Shown: positions 8,720-17,045, numbered from the stretch's first letter. The stretch is DNA of 64,000 bases from Metabacillus sediminilitoris (GCF_009720625.1 NZ_CP046266.1:441501-505500), one strand, 5' to 3'. Numbers and translations: made by a program. The notes: generated from the sequence alone by a model not told the origin.

Positions 8720-9655
8720 ATGTGGAATTGGATTGTTCCATTCGTTCTAGCGGTTGTTATGATAAGTGCCATTTTTGTATATGTACTTAGCCGTCTCCTT
8801 CTTTCCCCAAAAAGATTTTCATATGAACAAACATATAAGCTTGGAATTCAAAAAGGAGACATTGATGTCGATGTATTTCATGCAATAAAAAAGGAAGAGA
8901 TCTTTATTCGCTCTTATCATGGGTACAGACTACATGGCATGTTTTTTCCAGTTGAAAATAGTGAAAAGGTTATCCTTATTGCACATGGAATTACATGGTC
9001 GCTTTATGGCAGCTTCAAATACGTAAACATGTTTCAAAAACGTGGCTTTCATGTCTTATTATGTGATCATAGATTTCATGGTTTAAGTGGCGGTAATTAT
9101 ACTTCCTATGGCTATTATGAGAAAGATGACTTAAAAGCCTGGATGGATTATGTATCAAATCGAGTAGGCGAAAAGGCGATTATCGGATTGCTGGGAGAAT
9201 CATTAGGAGCTGCATCTGCATTAGAAGTTAGTAAGTCCGATTCACGAGTATGTTTTTGTATTGCTGATTGCTCCTTTAGTGATTTTCATTCACTCTTAAG
9301 GCAAAAATTAAATCAATATAAACTTCGATTCTACCCATTAATTGATATCATTAGCTTGCTCGTAAAGCTGCGTCATGGCTGGAGCTTTCCGGACATTTCT
9401 CCGATCAATGGACTAGAAAAAACCAAAACACCGATTCTATTTATTCATGGTAAAGAAGATTCATTTATTCCGCTGCAAATGACGCTGGATATGTTTAAAC
9501 GTAAAATAGGCAATAAAAAATTATATTTAGTTCCGCGAGCTGGCCATGCTGAAGCTTATAACACTGATCCTAAGGGCTATGAAAAGATAGTTAGTGACTT
9601 CATTAGAGATATTGAACATGTTTGCTCAAGAGAAAAAGCCAACATATGGTTATAG
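8720..9655 (+). CDS. Membrane-anchored alpha/beta hydrolase (YqkD-like)
   Basis: The protein has 311 residues with one N-terminal membrane segment (about residues 5-28), then an alpha/beta hydrolase fold. The nucleophile serine is in GESLG (about residue 161), the oxyanion region is AHGITWS (about 88-94), the acid is in HGKEDSF (about 248), and the histidine in RAGHAEAY (about 280). Overall it resembles B. subtilis YqkD. The substrate is unknown; an ester or peptide bond is likely. ATG at 8720 has AAAGGAG eight bases upstream; TTG at 8717 is an alternative. The gene end overlaps the convergent acetyltransferase remnant by six bases. Confidence 0.85.
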   Translation: MWNWIVPFVLAVVMISAIFVYVLSRLLLSPKRFSYEQTYKLGIQKGDIDVDVFHAIKKEEIFIRSYHGYRLHGMFFPVENSEKVILIAHGITWSLYGSFKYVNMFQKRGFHVLLCDHRFHGLSGGNYTSYGYYEKDDLKAWMDYVSNRVGEKAIIGLLGESLGAASALEVSKSDSRVCFCIADCSFSDFHSLLRQKLNQYKLRFYPLIDIISLLVKLRHGWSFPDISPINGLEKTKTPILFIHGKEDSFIPLQMTLDMFKRKIGNKKLYLVPRAGHAEAYNTDPKGYEKIVSDFIRDIEHVCSREKANIWL

Positions 9656-10124
9656 AGAGATCATCATATTCCATGATGTTCCATCGACACCGATTTTCTT
9701 AAAACCAAATCTTTCGTATAACCGTAAGGCAGGATTAGATGGATCAACGCTAAGTGAAATTGCTTTGTATTGATGATTAGAAGCGAGCTTACACATTTCA
9801 TTCATCAGCTTTGTACCGATTCCCTTTCCTCGATAATCATGTGAAATCGCCATACTTAAAATAGGGGTTTGTTCATCAACAAAGCCGTAGACTTTAACCA
9901 TATCATTAAATAACCGGATCCAGACAGCCCCGATTTTTTTACCATCGGAATCAGTTGCAATAAGTGCATGATCGCCAATTCTTAACATAATTTGCTAGCT
10001 CTGGTTTTTGCAATATACTACGGGGCGGCCTTTCTTCCCCATCTTCCATATGGATCGCTTCATAAAGCATGTCCCATAATAATGGAATATCTTCTGAAGT
10101 TGCAGGTTTGATATGAATACACAT
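9650..10124 (-). pseudogene. GNAT acetyltransferase, frameshifted
   Basis: Two overlapping frames together make one GNAT protein. From ATG at 10124 the first frame gives about 52 residues of a typical N-terminus (IKPATSEDIPLLWDMLYEA) and runs to a stop about 15 codons after KNW. The second frame resumes near 9980 with GDHALIATDSDGKKIGAVW and carries the acetyl-CoA site (SHDYRGKGIGTKLM) to the end. Dropping one C after TGG near 9979 would rejoin them. The distal frame has an ATG (9988) and might yield a 112-residue protein, but it lacks the first strand and helix of the fold. Either a recent pseudogene or a sequencing error. Confidence 0.8.
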
Positions 10125-10249
10125 AAGATCAACTCTTTTCTATTTTATAAAGATAGGAAATCTTTATTTGATGCTGCTTTTCCTTTCTAAAGGATTGAAT
10201 TTTGAATTTCGTTTAACGGCTGGAAAACAGCTTTTATGGAGGTATATAC

Positions 10250-10274
10250 GTTTCACTAGGATAAGTTAGGGTAA
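10250..10274 (+). promoter_or_regulatory. Sigma-B-type promoter before yfkM
   Basis: GTTTCA, 13 bases, then GGGTAA, close to the sigma-B consensus GTTTaa-N12-15-GGGTAt. It lies 36 bp before the yfkM start. In B. subtilis yfkM (general stress protein 18) is a sigma-B gene, which supports the reading. Confidence 0.65.
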
Positions 10275-10309
10275 AAAGAAAGTGTAAATTAAAATAGGAG
10301 GTTTTCAAC

Positions 10310-10831
10310 ATGTCAAAAAATATTGCCGTTCTATTAACTGATTCATTTGAAGATGTGGAGTATACCGAACCTGCTAAAGCATTTAAAGAGGCTGGACATA
10401 ACATAACAGTTATTGAAAAAGAAAAAGGAAAAACAGTACAAGGAAAACAGGGTGAGGCAAAAGTAGAAATTGATGCTGCTATTAATGAGGTTAATCCAGA
10501 TCAATTCGATGCTTTATTTATTCCAGGTGGATTCTCTCCTGATATATTAAGAGCAGATGATCGGTTTGTACAATTTGCTAAATCGTTTATGGAGGACAAA
10601 AAACCGGTTTTTGCCATATGTCATGGACCACAATTGCTGATTACGTCAGAAACGTTAAATGATCGTGATGTGACAGGTTACAAATCTATTCAGGTCGATT
10701 TGAAAAATGCCGGGGCAAGATTTCATGATAAACAGGTTGTTGTTTGTGGCAACCAATTAGTAACAAGTCGAACGCCTGAAGATATTCCTGCCTTTACAAG
10801 AGAATCACTAAATTTATTAAGCGAATCTTAA
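10310..10831 (+). CDS. yfkM: DJ-1/PfpI family protein, general stress protein YfkM
   Basis: A 173-residue cytoplasmic protein of the DJ-1/PfpI superfamily. The nucleophilic cysteine and adjacent histidine are C104-H105 in FAICHGPQLL, and the partner glutamate is probably E14 in DSFEDVEYTEP. The IPGGFSPD loop (71-78) is typical of the PfpI branch. Members act as deglycases, proteases or chaperones on damaged proteins; the B. subtilis orthologue is a general stress protein. AGGAGG lies ahead of the ATG and a sigma-B-like promoter at 10250. It starts the block that matches the B. subtilis yfkM-yfkA order. Confidence 0.92.
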   Translation: MSKNIAVLLTDSFEDVEYTEPAKAFKEAGHNITVIEKEKGKTVQGKQGEAKVEIDAAINEVNPDQFDALFIPGGFSPDILRADDRFVQFAKSFMEDKKPVFAICHGPQLLITSETLNDRDVTGYKSIQVDLKNAGARFHDKQVVVCGNQLVTSRTPEDIPAFTRESLNLLSES

Positions 10832-10882
10832 TAAACAAACGTTTAATTAAGCATCGATTATATGAAAAAATAACATAGTGAT

Positions 10883-10940
10883 AATGAAAACCCCCCTCTA
10901 GAGCATTGAAGAGTGCTCAATAAGAGGGGGATTTTTCATT
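10883..10940. terminator. Strong bidirectional terminator after yfkM
   Basis: CCCCCTCT and AGAGGGGG form the core stem, extended by AATGAAAA/TTTTTCATT on the outside, with an inner AGCA/TGCT helix. It serves yfkM and the convergent small membrane protein gene, whose stop lies in the right arm. Confidence 0.88.
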
Positions 10941-11091
10941 CTTCCTTACTTTCATTTTCATCATTTGGTAAAGGATCGATCCGATAAGATTCTTCTGTGT
11001 TAACAGAACTTTTCAATGCATACAGAAAAAGACTGATTGAAATAATGAGGAATCCACCTAAACTGATTGTTGTTAACCACCAATTTATCAT
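10936..11091 (-). CDS. Small single-pass membrane protein, 51 residues
   Basis: MINWWLTTISLGGFLIISIS starts a 51-residue protein with one membrane segment (about residues 5-26) and an acidic cytoplasmic-like tail (ESYRIDPLPNDENESKEE). The start is well supported: GGGGGAGG lies five bases before the ATG. It takes the place of yfkL between yfkM and yfkK but does not look like a transporter. No function can be assigned. Its ribosome binding site is the descending arm of a perfect hairpin (11097-11135). Confidence 0.75.
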   Translation of the reverse strand: MINWWLTTISLGGFLIISISLFLYALKSSVNTEESYRIDPLPNDENESKEE

Positions 11092-11096
11092 AAAAA

Positions 11097-11135
11097 CCTC
11101 CCCCTTATCACATGTATATGTGGATAAGGGGGAGG
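11097..11135 (-). promoter_or_regulatory. Terminator-like hairpin whose right arm is a Shine-Dalgarno sequence
   Basis: Read leftward, a perfect 13-bp stem CCTCCCCCTTATC/GATAAGGGGGAGG is followed by TTTTT and then directly by the ATG of the 51-residue gene. The GGGGGAGG arm is that gene's only ribosome binding site. It can work as the terminator of yfkK and, in read-through mRNA, would hide the site. Confidence 0.75.
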
Positions 11136-11151
11136 TCAGAATACAAGAATA

Positions 11152-11376
11152 TTAGACTTTGCGAAGACTTCCTAGCTCTTCAACGATGGCTTGCATTTCA
11201 TTAGGGCTGAATGTATTCTTCTTCATAACAAGTTCGTAAATATCTTTAAGCTCTTCATACATTTCTTCATCAAAATGTGAAGGTTTGATTGCACCGAAGT
11301 TAAGAACTCTAAGCTTTTCTTTGATTTGTTCAATCATATACTCGACGTTTTCAACAGATTTTTCAGTTAAGTTCAC
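11152..11376 (-). CDS. yfkK: UPF0435/DUF1128 protein YfkK
   Basis: A small cytoplasmic helical protein of unknown function. The sequence from [20 protein letters not shown] to the end LGSLRK matches the UPF0435 family of about 70-75 residues, including B. subtilis YfkK. The GTG at 11376 gives 74 residues and has AAAGGG nine bases upstream; an upstream TTG at 11403 would add nine residues without a good site. In B. subtilis it neighbours yfkM and yfkJ, as here. Confidence 0.88.
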   Translation of the reverse strand: MNLTEKSVENVEYMIEQIKEKLRVLNFGAIKPSHFDEEMYEELKDIYELVMKKNTFSPNEMQAIVEELGSLRKV

Positions 11377-11472
11377 TATATTCATCCCTTTCTTGCTACT
11401 CAATAATTATTGTTATTGTAACATGAAATGTTGACAGGCATTCAAAAACTTGTCAATTATCTAAATAAAGGC

Positions 11473-12834
11473 TTATGAAGCACTATCGGCTTTTTCTTGT
11501 TCCTTTTCTTCTTTTACGACTTTTAAAAATTTCTTCGTTTCTGCTACAACAACACCTGATAAGCCGAGAAGGCCAATTAAGTTTGGTAATGCCATTAGCC
11601 CGTTCATGACATCTGCAATTCCCCATACGATATCGATTGTGGTAATGGAACCTATGAATACAGCGAGCACAAATGCATAGCGATAGTATTTTATCACTGA
11701 TTCACTAAAGAGATATGTGAAGCATTTTTCTCCGTAATAGGACCATCCAAGAATAGTTGAATAGGCGAAAAGCAACAAGCCGATGGCAACAATAATGGAA
11801 CCGATTGGACCAAGAAAATGTTCAAAGGTGGTTGATGTAAGGGCATTTCCTTCAGCTCCGCTTGTATATAACCCACCCATCACAATTGTGATCCCTGTAA
11901 TTGAACAAATCAAGATCGTATCAATAAAAACCTGTGTCATGGAAACAAGTGCTTGTCGTGCAGGATAATCCGTTTTTGCAGCAGCTGCTGCGATTGGTGC
12001 AGAACCTAAACCGGCTTCGTTTGAGAACACACCACGGGCAACACCCCAGCGAATAACGGTACCAATTGCACCACCTGCAACGGCTTCACCAGTAAAAGCA
12101 TCTGTAAAAATAAGCGCCACTGCATCTGGTACTAAACTAGCATTCATTATTAACACAATTAATCCTGAAATTAAGTAAAATAAGGCCATAATTGGAACAA
12201 AGTAAGCTGTTACTCGTCCGATTGATTTAATACCGCCTAAAATAACAAGCGCTGTAAAGATCGTAATAATTATCCCAGTCACTACAGTTGGGATAGAAAA
12301 CGTTGACTCCAACACTCCAGAAACAGAATTAGCTTGCACCATATTTCCAATGCCGAATGCTGCGATTGCCCCAAAGATGGCAAAAAGGATACCAAGCCAT
12401 TTTTGCTTTAAACCATGTTCTAAATAATACATAGGACCACCGGACATTTCGCCGTTTTTATCCTTTACGCGATATTTAACTGCTAGTATGGCCTCAGCAT
12501 ATTTTGTAGCCATGCCGACTAGTGCTGTGATCCACATCCAGAATACCGCACCAGGACCACCCATTAAGACAGCTGTCGCCACCCCAACAATGTTCCCTGT
12601 CCCGACCGTTGCAGCTAGTGCTGTCATTAGTGCTTGGAAGTGAGAGATATCGCCATCAGATTTTTTGTCCTGTTTTTTTGTGAATGCTAATTTTAGTGAA
12701 TAAGGCAACATTCTAAATTGCAATAAACCTAAACGGATTGTTAAATATAAACCTGTACCAACCAATAAAATGAGCAGCGGCGGTCCCCAAACAAAACTAC
12801 TTACATCACTGATGAAAGCTTCTAGTTGTTCCAT
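11473..12834 (-). CDS. Sodium:alanine/glycine symporter family (AGCS) transporter
   Basis: A 453-residue membrane protein with about 10-11 segments. Family hallmarks include the AlsT-type N-terminus ([19 protein letters not shown]), [39 protein letters not shown] and the conserved [20 protein letters not shown] near the middle. It imports small amino acids such as alanine, glycine or glutamine with sodium. The ATG at 12834 is chosen because AAGGGGG lies just upstream; the longer frame to 12891 has no site. It is inserted between yfkK and yfkJ compared with B. subtilis. Single gene. Confidence 0.92.
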   Translation of the reverse strand: MEQLEAFISDVSSFVWGPPLLILLVGTGLYLTIRLGLLQFRMLPYSLKLAFTKKQDKKSDGDISHFQALMTALAATVGTGNIVGVATAVLMGGPGAVFWMWITALVGMATKYAEAILAVKYRVKDKNGEMSGGPMYYLEHGLKQKWLGILFAIFGAIAAFGIGNMVQANSVSGVLESTFSIPTVVTGIIITIFTALVILGGIKSIGRVTAYFVPIMALFYLISGLIVLIMNASLVPDAVALIFTDAFTGEAVAGGAIGTVIRWGVARGVFSNEAGLGSAPIAAAAAKTDYPARQALVSMTQVFIDTILICSITGITIVMGGLYTSGAEGNALTSTTFEHFLGPIGSIIVAIGLLLFAYSTILGWSYYGEKCFTYLFSESVIKYYRYAFVLAVFIGSITTIDIVWGIADVMNGLMALPNLIGLLGLSGVVVAETKKFLKVVKEEKEQEKADSAS

Positions 12835-12992
12835 AATATCCCCCTTGTTGATTGTAGTATGACCTAGGAGAAGGACTGTCCCTTTGATCACTTATTGAAG
12901 GATATTCCGTAAATGAACCGTAAATACCAATTTTTCGTATCGAACTTGAGGAAAACATGTTAAAAAAAGATTATCATTATAAATAGAGATCG

Positions 12993-13017
12993 TTTTTATT
13001 AAAAAAATATGGGTACA
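12993..13017 (+). promoter_or_regulatory. Sigma-B-type promoter before yfkJ
   Basis: GTTTTT, 13 bases, then GGGTAC, matching the sigma-B pattern, 19 bp before the yfkJ start. The B. subtilis yfkJ operon is known to be induced through sigma-B. Just upstream (12970-12985), a stretch resembling a PerR/Fur half-site is too degenerate to call. Confidence 0.6.
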
Positions 13018-13035
13018 TATTAATAGGAGGATAAA

Positions 13036-13506
13036 ATGATTAAAATTTTATTTGTTTGTTTAGGGAACATATGCCGGTCACCGATGGCCGAGGCTGTAAT
13101 GAGACATTTGATCAAGATGGAAGGATTAGAGAAAGTCATTTCTGTTGATTCTGCGGGTACAGGAAACTGGCATGTTGGAAAACCGCCACATGAAGGGACT
13201 TGTCATATTTTAAGCAAATACAAAATATCCTATGAAGGGCAAAAAGCTAGACAATTGACAAAAGCTGATCTGTCTTGTTTTGACTACATAATTGGCATGG
13301 ATAATGAAAACATGGGGAATATTAGACGACTAGCAGGATATGATCGAACTGGTGAAATTTCTCGTCTCCTTGATTATCTAGAGGATCATCCCTTTACCGA
13401 TGTTCCAGACCCCTATTTTACTGGCAATTTTGATGAGGTTTATGAATTAGTTAGTAAAAGTTGTGAAAATTTATTGATGGAAATTAAAACAAAGCATCAT
13501 CTATAA
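13036..13506 (+). CDS. yfkJ: Low-molecular-weight protein tyrosine phosphatase YfkJ
   Basis: A 156-residue cytoplasmic phosphatase. The P-loop CLGNICRS begins at C8 (CX5R, with C8 the nucleophile and R14 the phosphate ligand), and the general acid aspartate lies in VPDPYF near residue 123. It removes phosphate from tyrosine residues. AGGAGG precedes the ATG. It is first in a three-gene operon with yfkI and yfkH (gaps of about 18 and 15 bp), the same as in B. subtilis, where the operon answers to ethanol and other general stress. Confidence 0.95.
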   Translation: MIKILFVCLGNICRSPMAEAVMRHLIKMEGLEKVISVDSAGTGNWHVGKPPHEGTCHILSKYKISYEGQKARQLTKADLSCFDYIIGMDNENMGNIRRLAGYDRTGEISRLLDYLEDHPFTDVPDPYFTGNFDEVYELVSKSCENLLMEIKTKHHL

Positions 13507-13524
13507 ATAGGAGGGGATAACATT

Positions 13525-13851
13525 ATGGCAAAAGAGAATAAACTGTTAACTGGGATACTAGTTGGTGCACTTGTTGGTGCTGCTGTTTCCCTTTTGGACA
13601 AACAAACTCGTCAGGATGTCATTGCTTCTAGTCAAAAGGTTTCATCAAAGATGAAAGAGTACATTGAACAGCCCTCTACATTTACAAAAGAAGTAAAGCA
13701 AAAAATTGACGATGTAAAAGATACTGTTCATGAAGTGTCAGAGGACCTTGCATTTTTAAATGATAAAGTAAACGAATTGAAAGAAACAACACCACAAGTG
13801 GTCAAGATGATTCAAGAAACGAGGGACAGATTCCAGTCAAAACGTCAATAA
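13525..13851 (+). CDS. yfkI: YtxH-like protein YfkI
   Basis: A 108-residue protein with a glycine/alanine-rich hydrophobic N-terminus (LLTGILVGALVGAAVSLLDK, about residues 7-26) of the YtxH type, followed by a long amphipathic helical region with predicted coiled coil. It is likely membrane-associated. The function is unknown; YtxH-like proteins are commonly general-stress induced. Second gene of the yfkJIH operon, with AGGAGGGG before its ATG. Confidence 0.85.
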   Translation: MAKENKLLTGILVGALVGAAVSLLDKQTRQDVIASSQKVSSKMKEYIEQPSTFTKEVKQKIDDVKDTVHEVSEDLAFLNDKVNELKETTPQVVKMIQETRDRFQSKRQ

Positions 13852-13866
13852 ACGTGAGGTGATTTG

Positions 13867-14691
13867 GTGTATAAAGAAGGCTCATTTCTAAGAGAATTAC
13901 TTCAGCGGTTTACAAGTGATGAAGTACCAGGTTTATCTGCACAGCTCTCTTACTTTTTTCTGTTGTCCTTGTTTCCTTTTCTCATCTTTTTAATTACCTT
14001 AGTCGGTTATTTACCAATTACACAAGAAGATGTGCTTGGTACGATTAAGCAGTTTGCGCCTGGTGAATCATTGCAAATAATTGATCAAACATTAGACCAA
14101 ATCATAAATCATAAGAATGGTGGATTATTATCGTTTGGTATTATTGCAACACTTTGGTCTGCATCTAATGGAATTAATGCAATTGTAAGGGCATTTAATA
14201 AAGCTTATGAGGTAGAGGAAACCCGTTCATTTCTTGTTGCAAGAGGGATGGCGATCCTTATGACAATTGCTATGGTTTTTGTGATTGTTGTTGCGTTGCT
14301 ATTACCTGTTTTCGGGAAAGAAATTGGCTTATTTATATTTTCGAATTTTGGATTTTCAGAGGAATTTTTAACCGTATGGAATACGTTGCGCTTTCTGGTC
14401 AGCGGCATCATCCTGTTTATCGTATTTACCGCACTTTACTATGTCGCACCAAATAAACATTTACAAGTAAAACATGGAGTGCCTGGTGCGTTTGCCGCGA
14501 CAATCGGTTGGATCTTAGCTTCATTAGCCTTTTCATATTATGTAGGAAATTTCGCTAATTACAGTGCAACATATGGGAGCATTGGTGGAGTAATCGTATT
14601 AATGATCTGGCTTTATTTATCGGGAATGATCATTATCTTAGGCGGAGAACTTAATGCCTTGTTATATAAAAGAAAACATGCAATCAAATGA
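13867..14691 (+). CDS. yfkH: YihY/UPF0761 inner-membrane protein YfkH
   Basis: A membrane protein of 274 residues with about six segments and the family elements SAQLSYFFLLSLFPFLIFL near the N-terminus and GSIGGVIVLMIWLYLSGMII near the C-terminus. The family was once called RNase BN by mistake and has no proven activity; it is thought to be a transporter or envelope factor. GTG at 13867 lies six bases after GAGGTG; a TTG one codon earlier is possible. Last gene of the operon with yfkJ and yfkI. Confidence 0.88.
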   Translation: MYKEGSFLRELLQRFTSDEVPGLSAQLSYFFLLSLFPFLIFLITLVGYLPITQEDVLGTIKQFAPGESLQIIDQTLDQIINHKNGGLLSFGIIATLWSASNGINAIVRAFNKAYEVEETRSFLVARGMAILMTIAMVFVIVVALLLPVFGKEIGLFIFSNFGFSEEFLTVWNTLRFLVSGIILFIVFTALYYVAPNKHLQVKHGVPGAFAATIGWILASLAFSYYVGNFANYSATYGSIGGVIVLMIWLYLSGMIIILGGELNALLYKRKHAIK

Positions 14692-14787
14692 TTTTCCAAT
14701 TGTTGTTGCACATACAGACATGACCGTTGTGGAATAGTATTTGTTGAAGACGAAGAGTCTTTACTACTGTGAAAGCGGGGATGTAAA

Positions 14788-14895
14788 ATGACAAAACACA
14801 CAAAAAAAGGCGGCAGCCATAACAAACAAAATTCAAATAGTAAGCCAAAGCAAAAGACGAGTGGTAGCGCAAACGGACAGAACGGCTATCACTAA
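14788..14895 (+). CDS. Small basic Asn/Lys/Ser/Gly-rich protein, 35 residues
   Basis: MTKHTKKGGSHNKQNSNSKP begins a 35-residue highly polar protein without hydrophobic segment. The composition resembles the minor small acid-soluble spore proteins, but no family match can be claimed. A GCGGGG sequence lies eight to nine bases before the ATG and a strong terminator starts twelve bases after the stop, which argues that the unit is real. It follows yfkH by 96 bp. Confidence 0.55.
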   Translation: MTKHTKKGGSHNKQNSNSKPKQKTSGSANGQNGYH

Positions 14896-14906
14896 GTAAA
14901 AAAAAA

Positions 14907-14935
14907 ACAGCTGACATGTCAGCTGTTTTTTTTTG
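14907..14935. terminator. Perfect palindromic terminator
   Basis: The 20-bp palindrome ACAGCTGACATGTCAGCTGT (14907-14926) is flanked by A and T runs on both sides, so it can end transcription from either strand (the 35-residue gene and the gene at 14951). Confidence 0.92.
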
Positions 14936-14950
14936 CTTTTCATAAACAAA

Positions 14951-15097
14951 CTATTCAGCAAGCTCAATAAATTTAGTATAAGCAGTATGATAAATATGTT
15001 CGATATCAGCATCTGTCATATAAAGAAGGGAATGTTTATCAATACCCCTCATTCTTTCAATAAAATCAATCATATTCTTACGCTCTTGTCTGTTCAT
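14951..15097 (-). CDS. Short BH0509-like hypothetical protein
   Basis: MNRQERKNMIDFIERMRGID begins a 48-residue soluble protein. The pattern (basic N-terminus, IDFIERM, LLYMTDADIEHIYHTAY) resembles short Firmicutes proteins annotated as the BH0509 family, which have no known function; the assignment is from memory and tentative. GGGAG lies upstream of the TTG/ATG pair; the longer frame to 15181 would begin in AT-rich promoter-like DNA. Confidence 0.65.
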   Translation of the reverse strand: MNRQERKNMIDFIERMRGIDKHSLLYMTDADIEHIYHTAYTKFIELAE

Positions 15098-15207
15098 CAA
15101 TAGGACCATCTCCCTTTTTGTGTTATAATACAATATACTTTTATTAATGTTATTATATAACAGATTATTTAGAATGTTCAATTGTTTTTTTATAAAAAAA
15201 TTGAAAA

Positions 15208-15229
15208 TAAAAAACTGGCAAATTGCCAG
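15208..15229 (-). terminator. Terminator of the yfkF-like gene
   Basis: CTGGCAAATTGCCAG is a perfect dyad (15215-15229). Reading leftward it is followed by a T run (15208-15214), directly after the stop of the MFS gene. Confidence 0.85.
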
Positions 15230-15243
15230 CTTTCTTGTTGGTT

Positions 15244-16425
15244 TTAATAAGTGATATGGGTTTTGTATTCTTTTACTTGTGTTGGATGATAAACTGAAAT
15301 AGCGATGAAAATGATCAGCAGCATACCGCTAATGATGAGAAAATAGCTAATGTTATTCGTATATTCAATGAATAACCCACCTAAAAAAGGACCTGTTAAG
15401 CTTCCGATACTAAAGGCAATTCCGCATAATAGGTTTCCAGTTGGTAATAAGTTTTTAGGGGTTAAATCAGTCATATAGCTAATTCCTAATGAGAATGTGG
15501 AACCTACAACCATACCAGCAATAAATAGGCATATTGTAAGGGCAAAAACAGATTCTTCAAGAAAACTTGCTGATGTAAAACTGACAAAGCCAATAAATAG
15601 AATCGACATTAAAATCATTCTTCTCCCAAACTTGTCACTAAGCATACCTAGTGGAAGCTGAAAAACAATCGCGCCAATGGCAAATGAAAATAATAATACA
15701 GATATGTTTGGAACTTCCAAACCAATTCGTAAACCATATACTGGAAAACTTCCGTTTAGTGAAGATTCCAAAAATCCATACCCAAAAGGTGGTAAAAATG
15801 CTACCCATCCATATTTAAGAGCACTTCTAAACCGTTTAATCGTTTCTTTCATTGAATTTACCTCAATTGTTTGCTCAGGGAAGTCATTTTTCAATAGAAA
15901 TAATAAAAACCATCCACAAAAACACAAAATAGAAGAAATGATAAATGGTAATGCCTCGTGTAAGTTAATTAAAGGAGTCATTAACGGTCCTGCTGCAAAA
16001 CCTACTCCGAAAAATAATCCGTAAAGTGATAGATTCCGACCGCGTTTGTTTTCTGGTGAAAAAGACGTAATCCATGTTTGTGTTGCAAAATGTAAAGCAT
16101 GATCACCTATACCAATCAATAGTCGTAAAGCAAACCAAAACCAGAAGGACTGCCAAAGTGGAAATAAACTAAGTGACACTGCAACAAGGAGTCCGCCAAG
16201 GATGATGATTGGTTTATAGCCAAACTTTCTAAGCGGGTATTCCATAAAAGGTGAAACAAGTAAAATACCGATATACAAGGCAGTGGCATTTAAACCATTT
16301 AAGCTTGAGGATACTCCACTGTTTTCAAAAATAATGGCTATAAGCGGAAGAAGCATTCCTTGGCTAAAACCAGAAATCCCGACGATTGATACAAGTAGCC
16401 AAAATCGTATGCGATGCTTATTCAT
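15244..16425 (-). CDS. yfkF: MFS transporter, YfkF-like
   Basis: A 393-residue transporter with about 12 segments, the loop motif GMLSDKFGRRMILMS in the second half, and the DHA1-like fifth-segment motif (GVGFAAGPLMTPLI). By position, between yfkH and chaA, and by length it corresponds to B. subtilis YfkF, a putative exporter of unknown substrate. AGAGGT precedes the ATG. It is transcribed leftward, opposite to its neighbours, and ends in its own terminator. Confidence 0.82.
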   Translation of the reverse strand: MNKHRIRFWLLVSIVGISGFSQGMLLPLIAIIFENSGVSSSLNGLNATALYIGILLVSPFMEYPLRKFGYKPIIILGGLLVAVSLSLFPLWQSFWFWFALRLLIGIGDHALHFATQTWITSFSPENKRGRNLSLYGLFFGVGFAAGPLMTPLINLHEALPFIISSILCFCGWFLLFLLKNDFPEQTIEVNSMKETIKRFRSALKYGWVAFLPPFGYGFLESSLNGSFPVYGLRIGLEVPNISVLLFSFAIGAIVFQLPLGMLSDKFGRRMILMSILFIGFVSFTSASFLEESVFALTICLFIAGMVVGSTFSLGISYMTDLTPKNLLPTGNLLCGIAFSIGSLTGPFLGGLFIEYTNNISYFLIISGMLLIIFIAISVYHPTQVKEYKTHITY

Positions 16426-16538
16426 TTTTAAATACCTCTTTTTTAAAATTTTCCACTTAAAATGTTATTACGAAATAATAAAGAATACAAGTATAGAAAC
16501 AACTTACTTCAGTAATTTCCATTTTTCATATACAATGT

Positions 16539-16633
16539 CGATAAAGCGAGACTTATCGGATCTTTACGGGCAGTTTCTCCCACTTAACTTCTTTGCTCCT
16601 CTCGAATCTTGAAGTGGGAGTCTTACTGCCCGT
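16539..16633. repeat. Nested palindromic element upstream of the OsmC gene
   Basis: It has two parts: a small hairpin CGATAA/TTATCG (16539-16558), then a long one in which ACGGGCAGT (16566-16574) pairs with ACTGCCCGT (16625-16633) and CTCCCACTT (16577-16585) pairs with AAGTGGGAG (16612-16620). The loop is pyrimidine-rich. The pattern recalls palindromic ends of IS200/IS605 elements and their non-autonomous derivatives, common between Bacillus genes; no transposase is nearby. It could also serve as a structured leader of the OsmC gene, which starts 32 bp later. Confidence 0.6.
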
Positions 16634-16664
16634 TAAGGCGGGATAAAAAGAGAGGTGAAATCCC

Positions 16665-17045
16665 ATGGAATTTAAAATGAAAGAAGTTGGTTTTCATACA
16701 ACGACGGAATATGGTGAATTACATGTAGCAGGTGATGAGGCATATGGTTATCGACCATACCAGCTTATGGTTGCATCAATTGCAGTATGCAGCGGAGGAG
16801 TGTTAAGAAAAATTTTAGCGAAGAAACGCATGCAAATTGAAGATATGACCATCTCTACGAATGTTGAGCGTAATGAAGCTAAAGCGAACCGAATTGAAAA
16901 AATACATATTCACTATACGATTAAAGGAAAAGAATTAAATCATAATAAAATTGAACAATCGATTAAACTAGCAAGTAAAAATTGTCCGATGGCTCAATCT
17001 GTAAAAGACAGCATTGTTATTGAAGAAACATTTGAACTAGCATAA
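16665..17045 (+). CDS. OsmC family peroxiredoxin-like protein
   Basis: A 126-residue cytoplasmic protein of the OsmC/Ohr fold. The two redox cysteines are C42 (SIAVCSGGVLRK) and C107 (SKNCPMAQSV), the spacing expected for thiol peroxidases acting on organic hydroperoxides. Active-site residues outside the cysteines cannot be confirmed by eye. GAGAGGTG lies ahead of the ATG. It follows a nested palindromic element and sits between yfkF and chaA, where B. subtilis has no such gene. Single gene. Confidence 0.88.
   Translation: MEFKMKEVGFHTTTEYGELHVAGDEAYGYRPYQLMVASIAVCSGGVLRKILAKKRMQIEDMTISTNVERNEAKANRIEKIHIHYTIKGKELNHNKIEQSIKLASKNCPMAQSVKDSIVIEETFELA

Noticed and set aside
12970..12985. PerR/Fur-like box before yfkJ.
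   Set aside because: Only about 11 of 14 positions fit and the symmetry is poor; AT-rich DNA gives such matches by chance.
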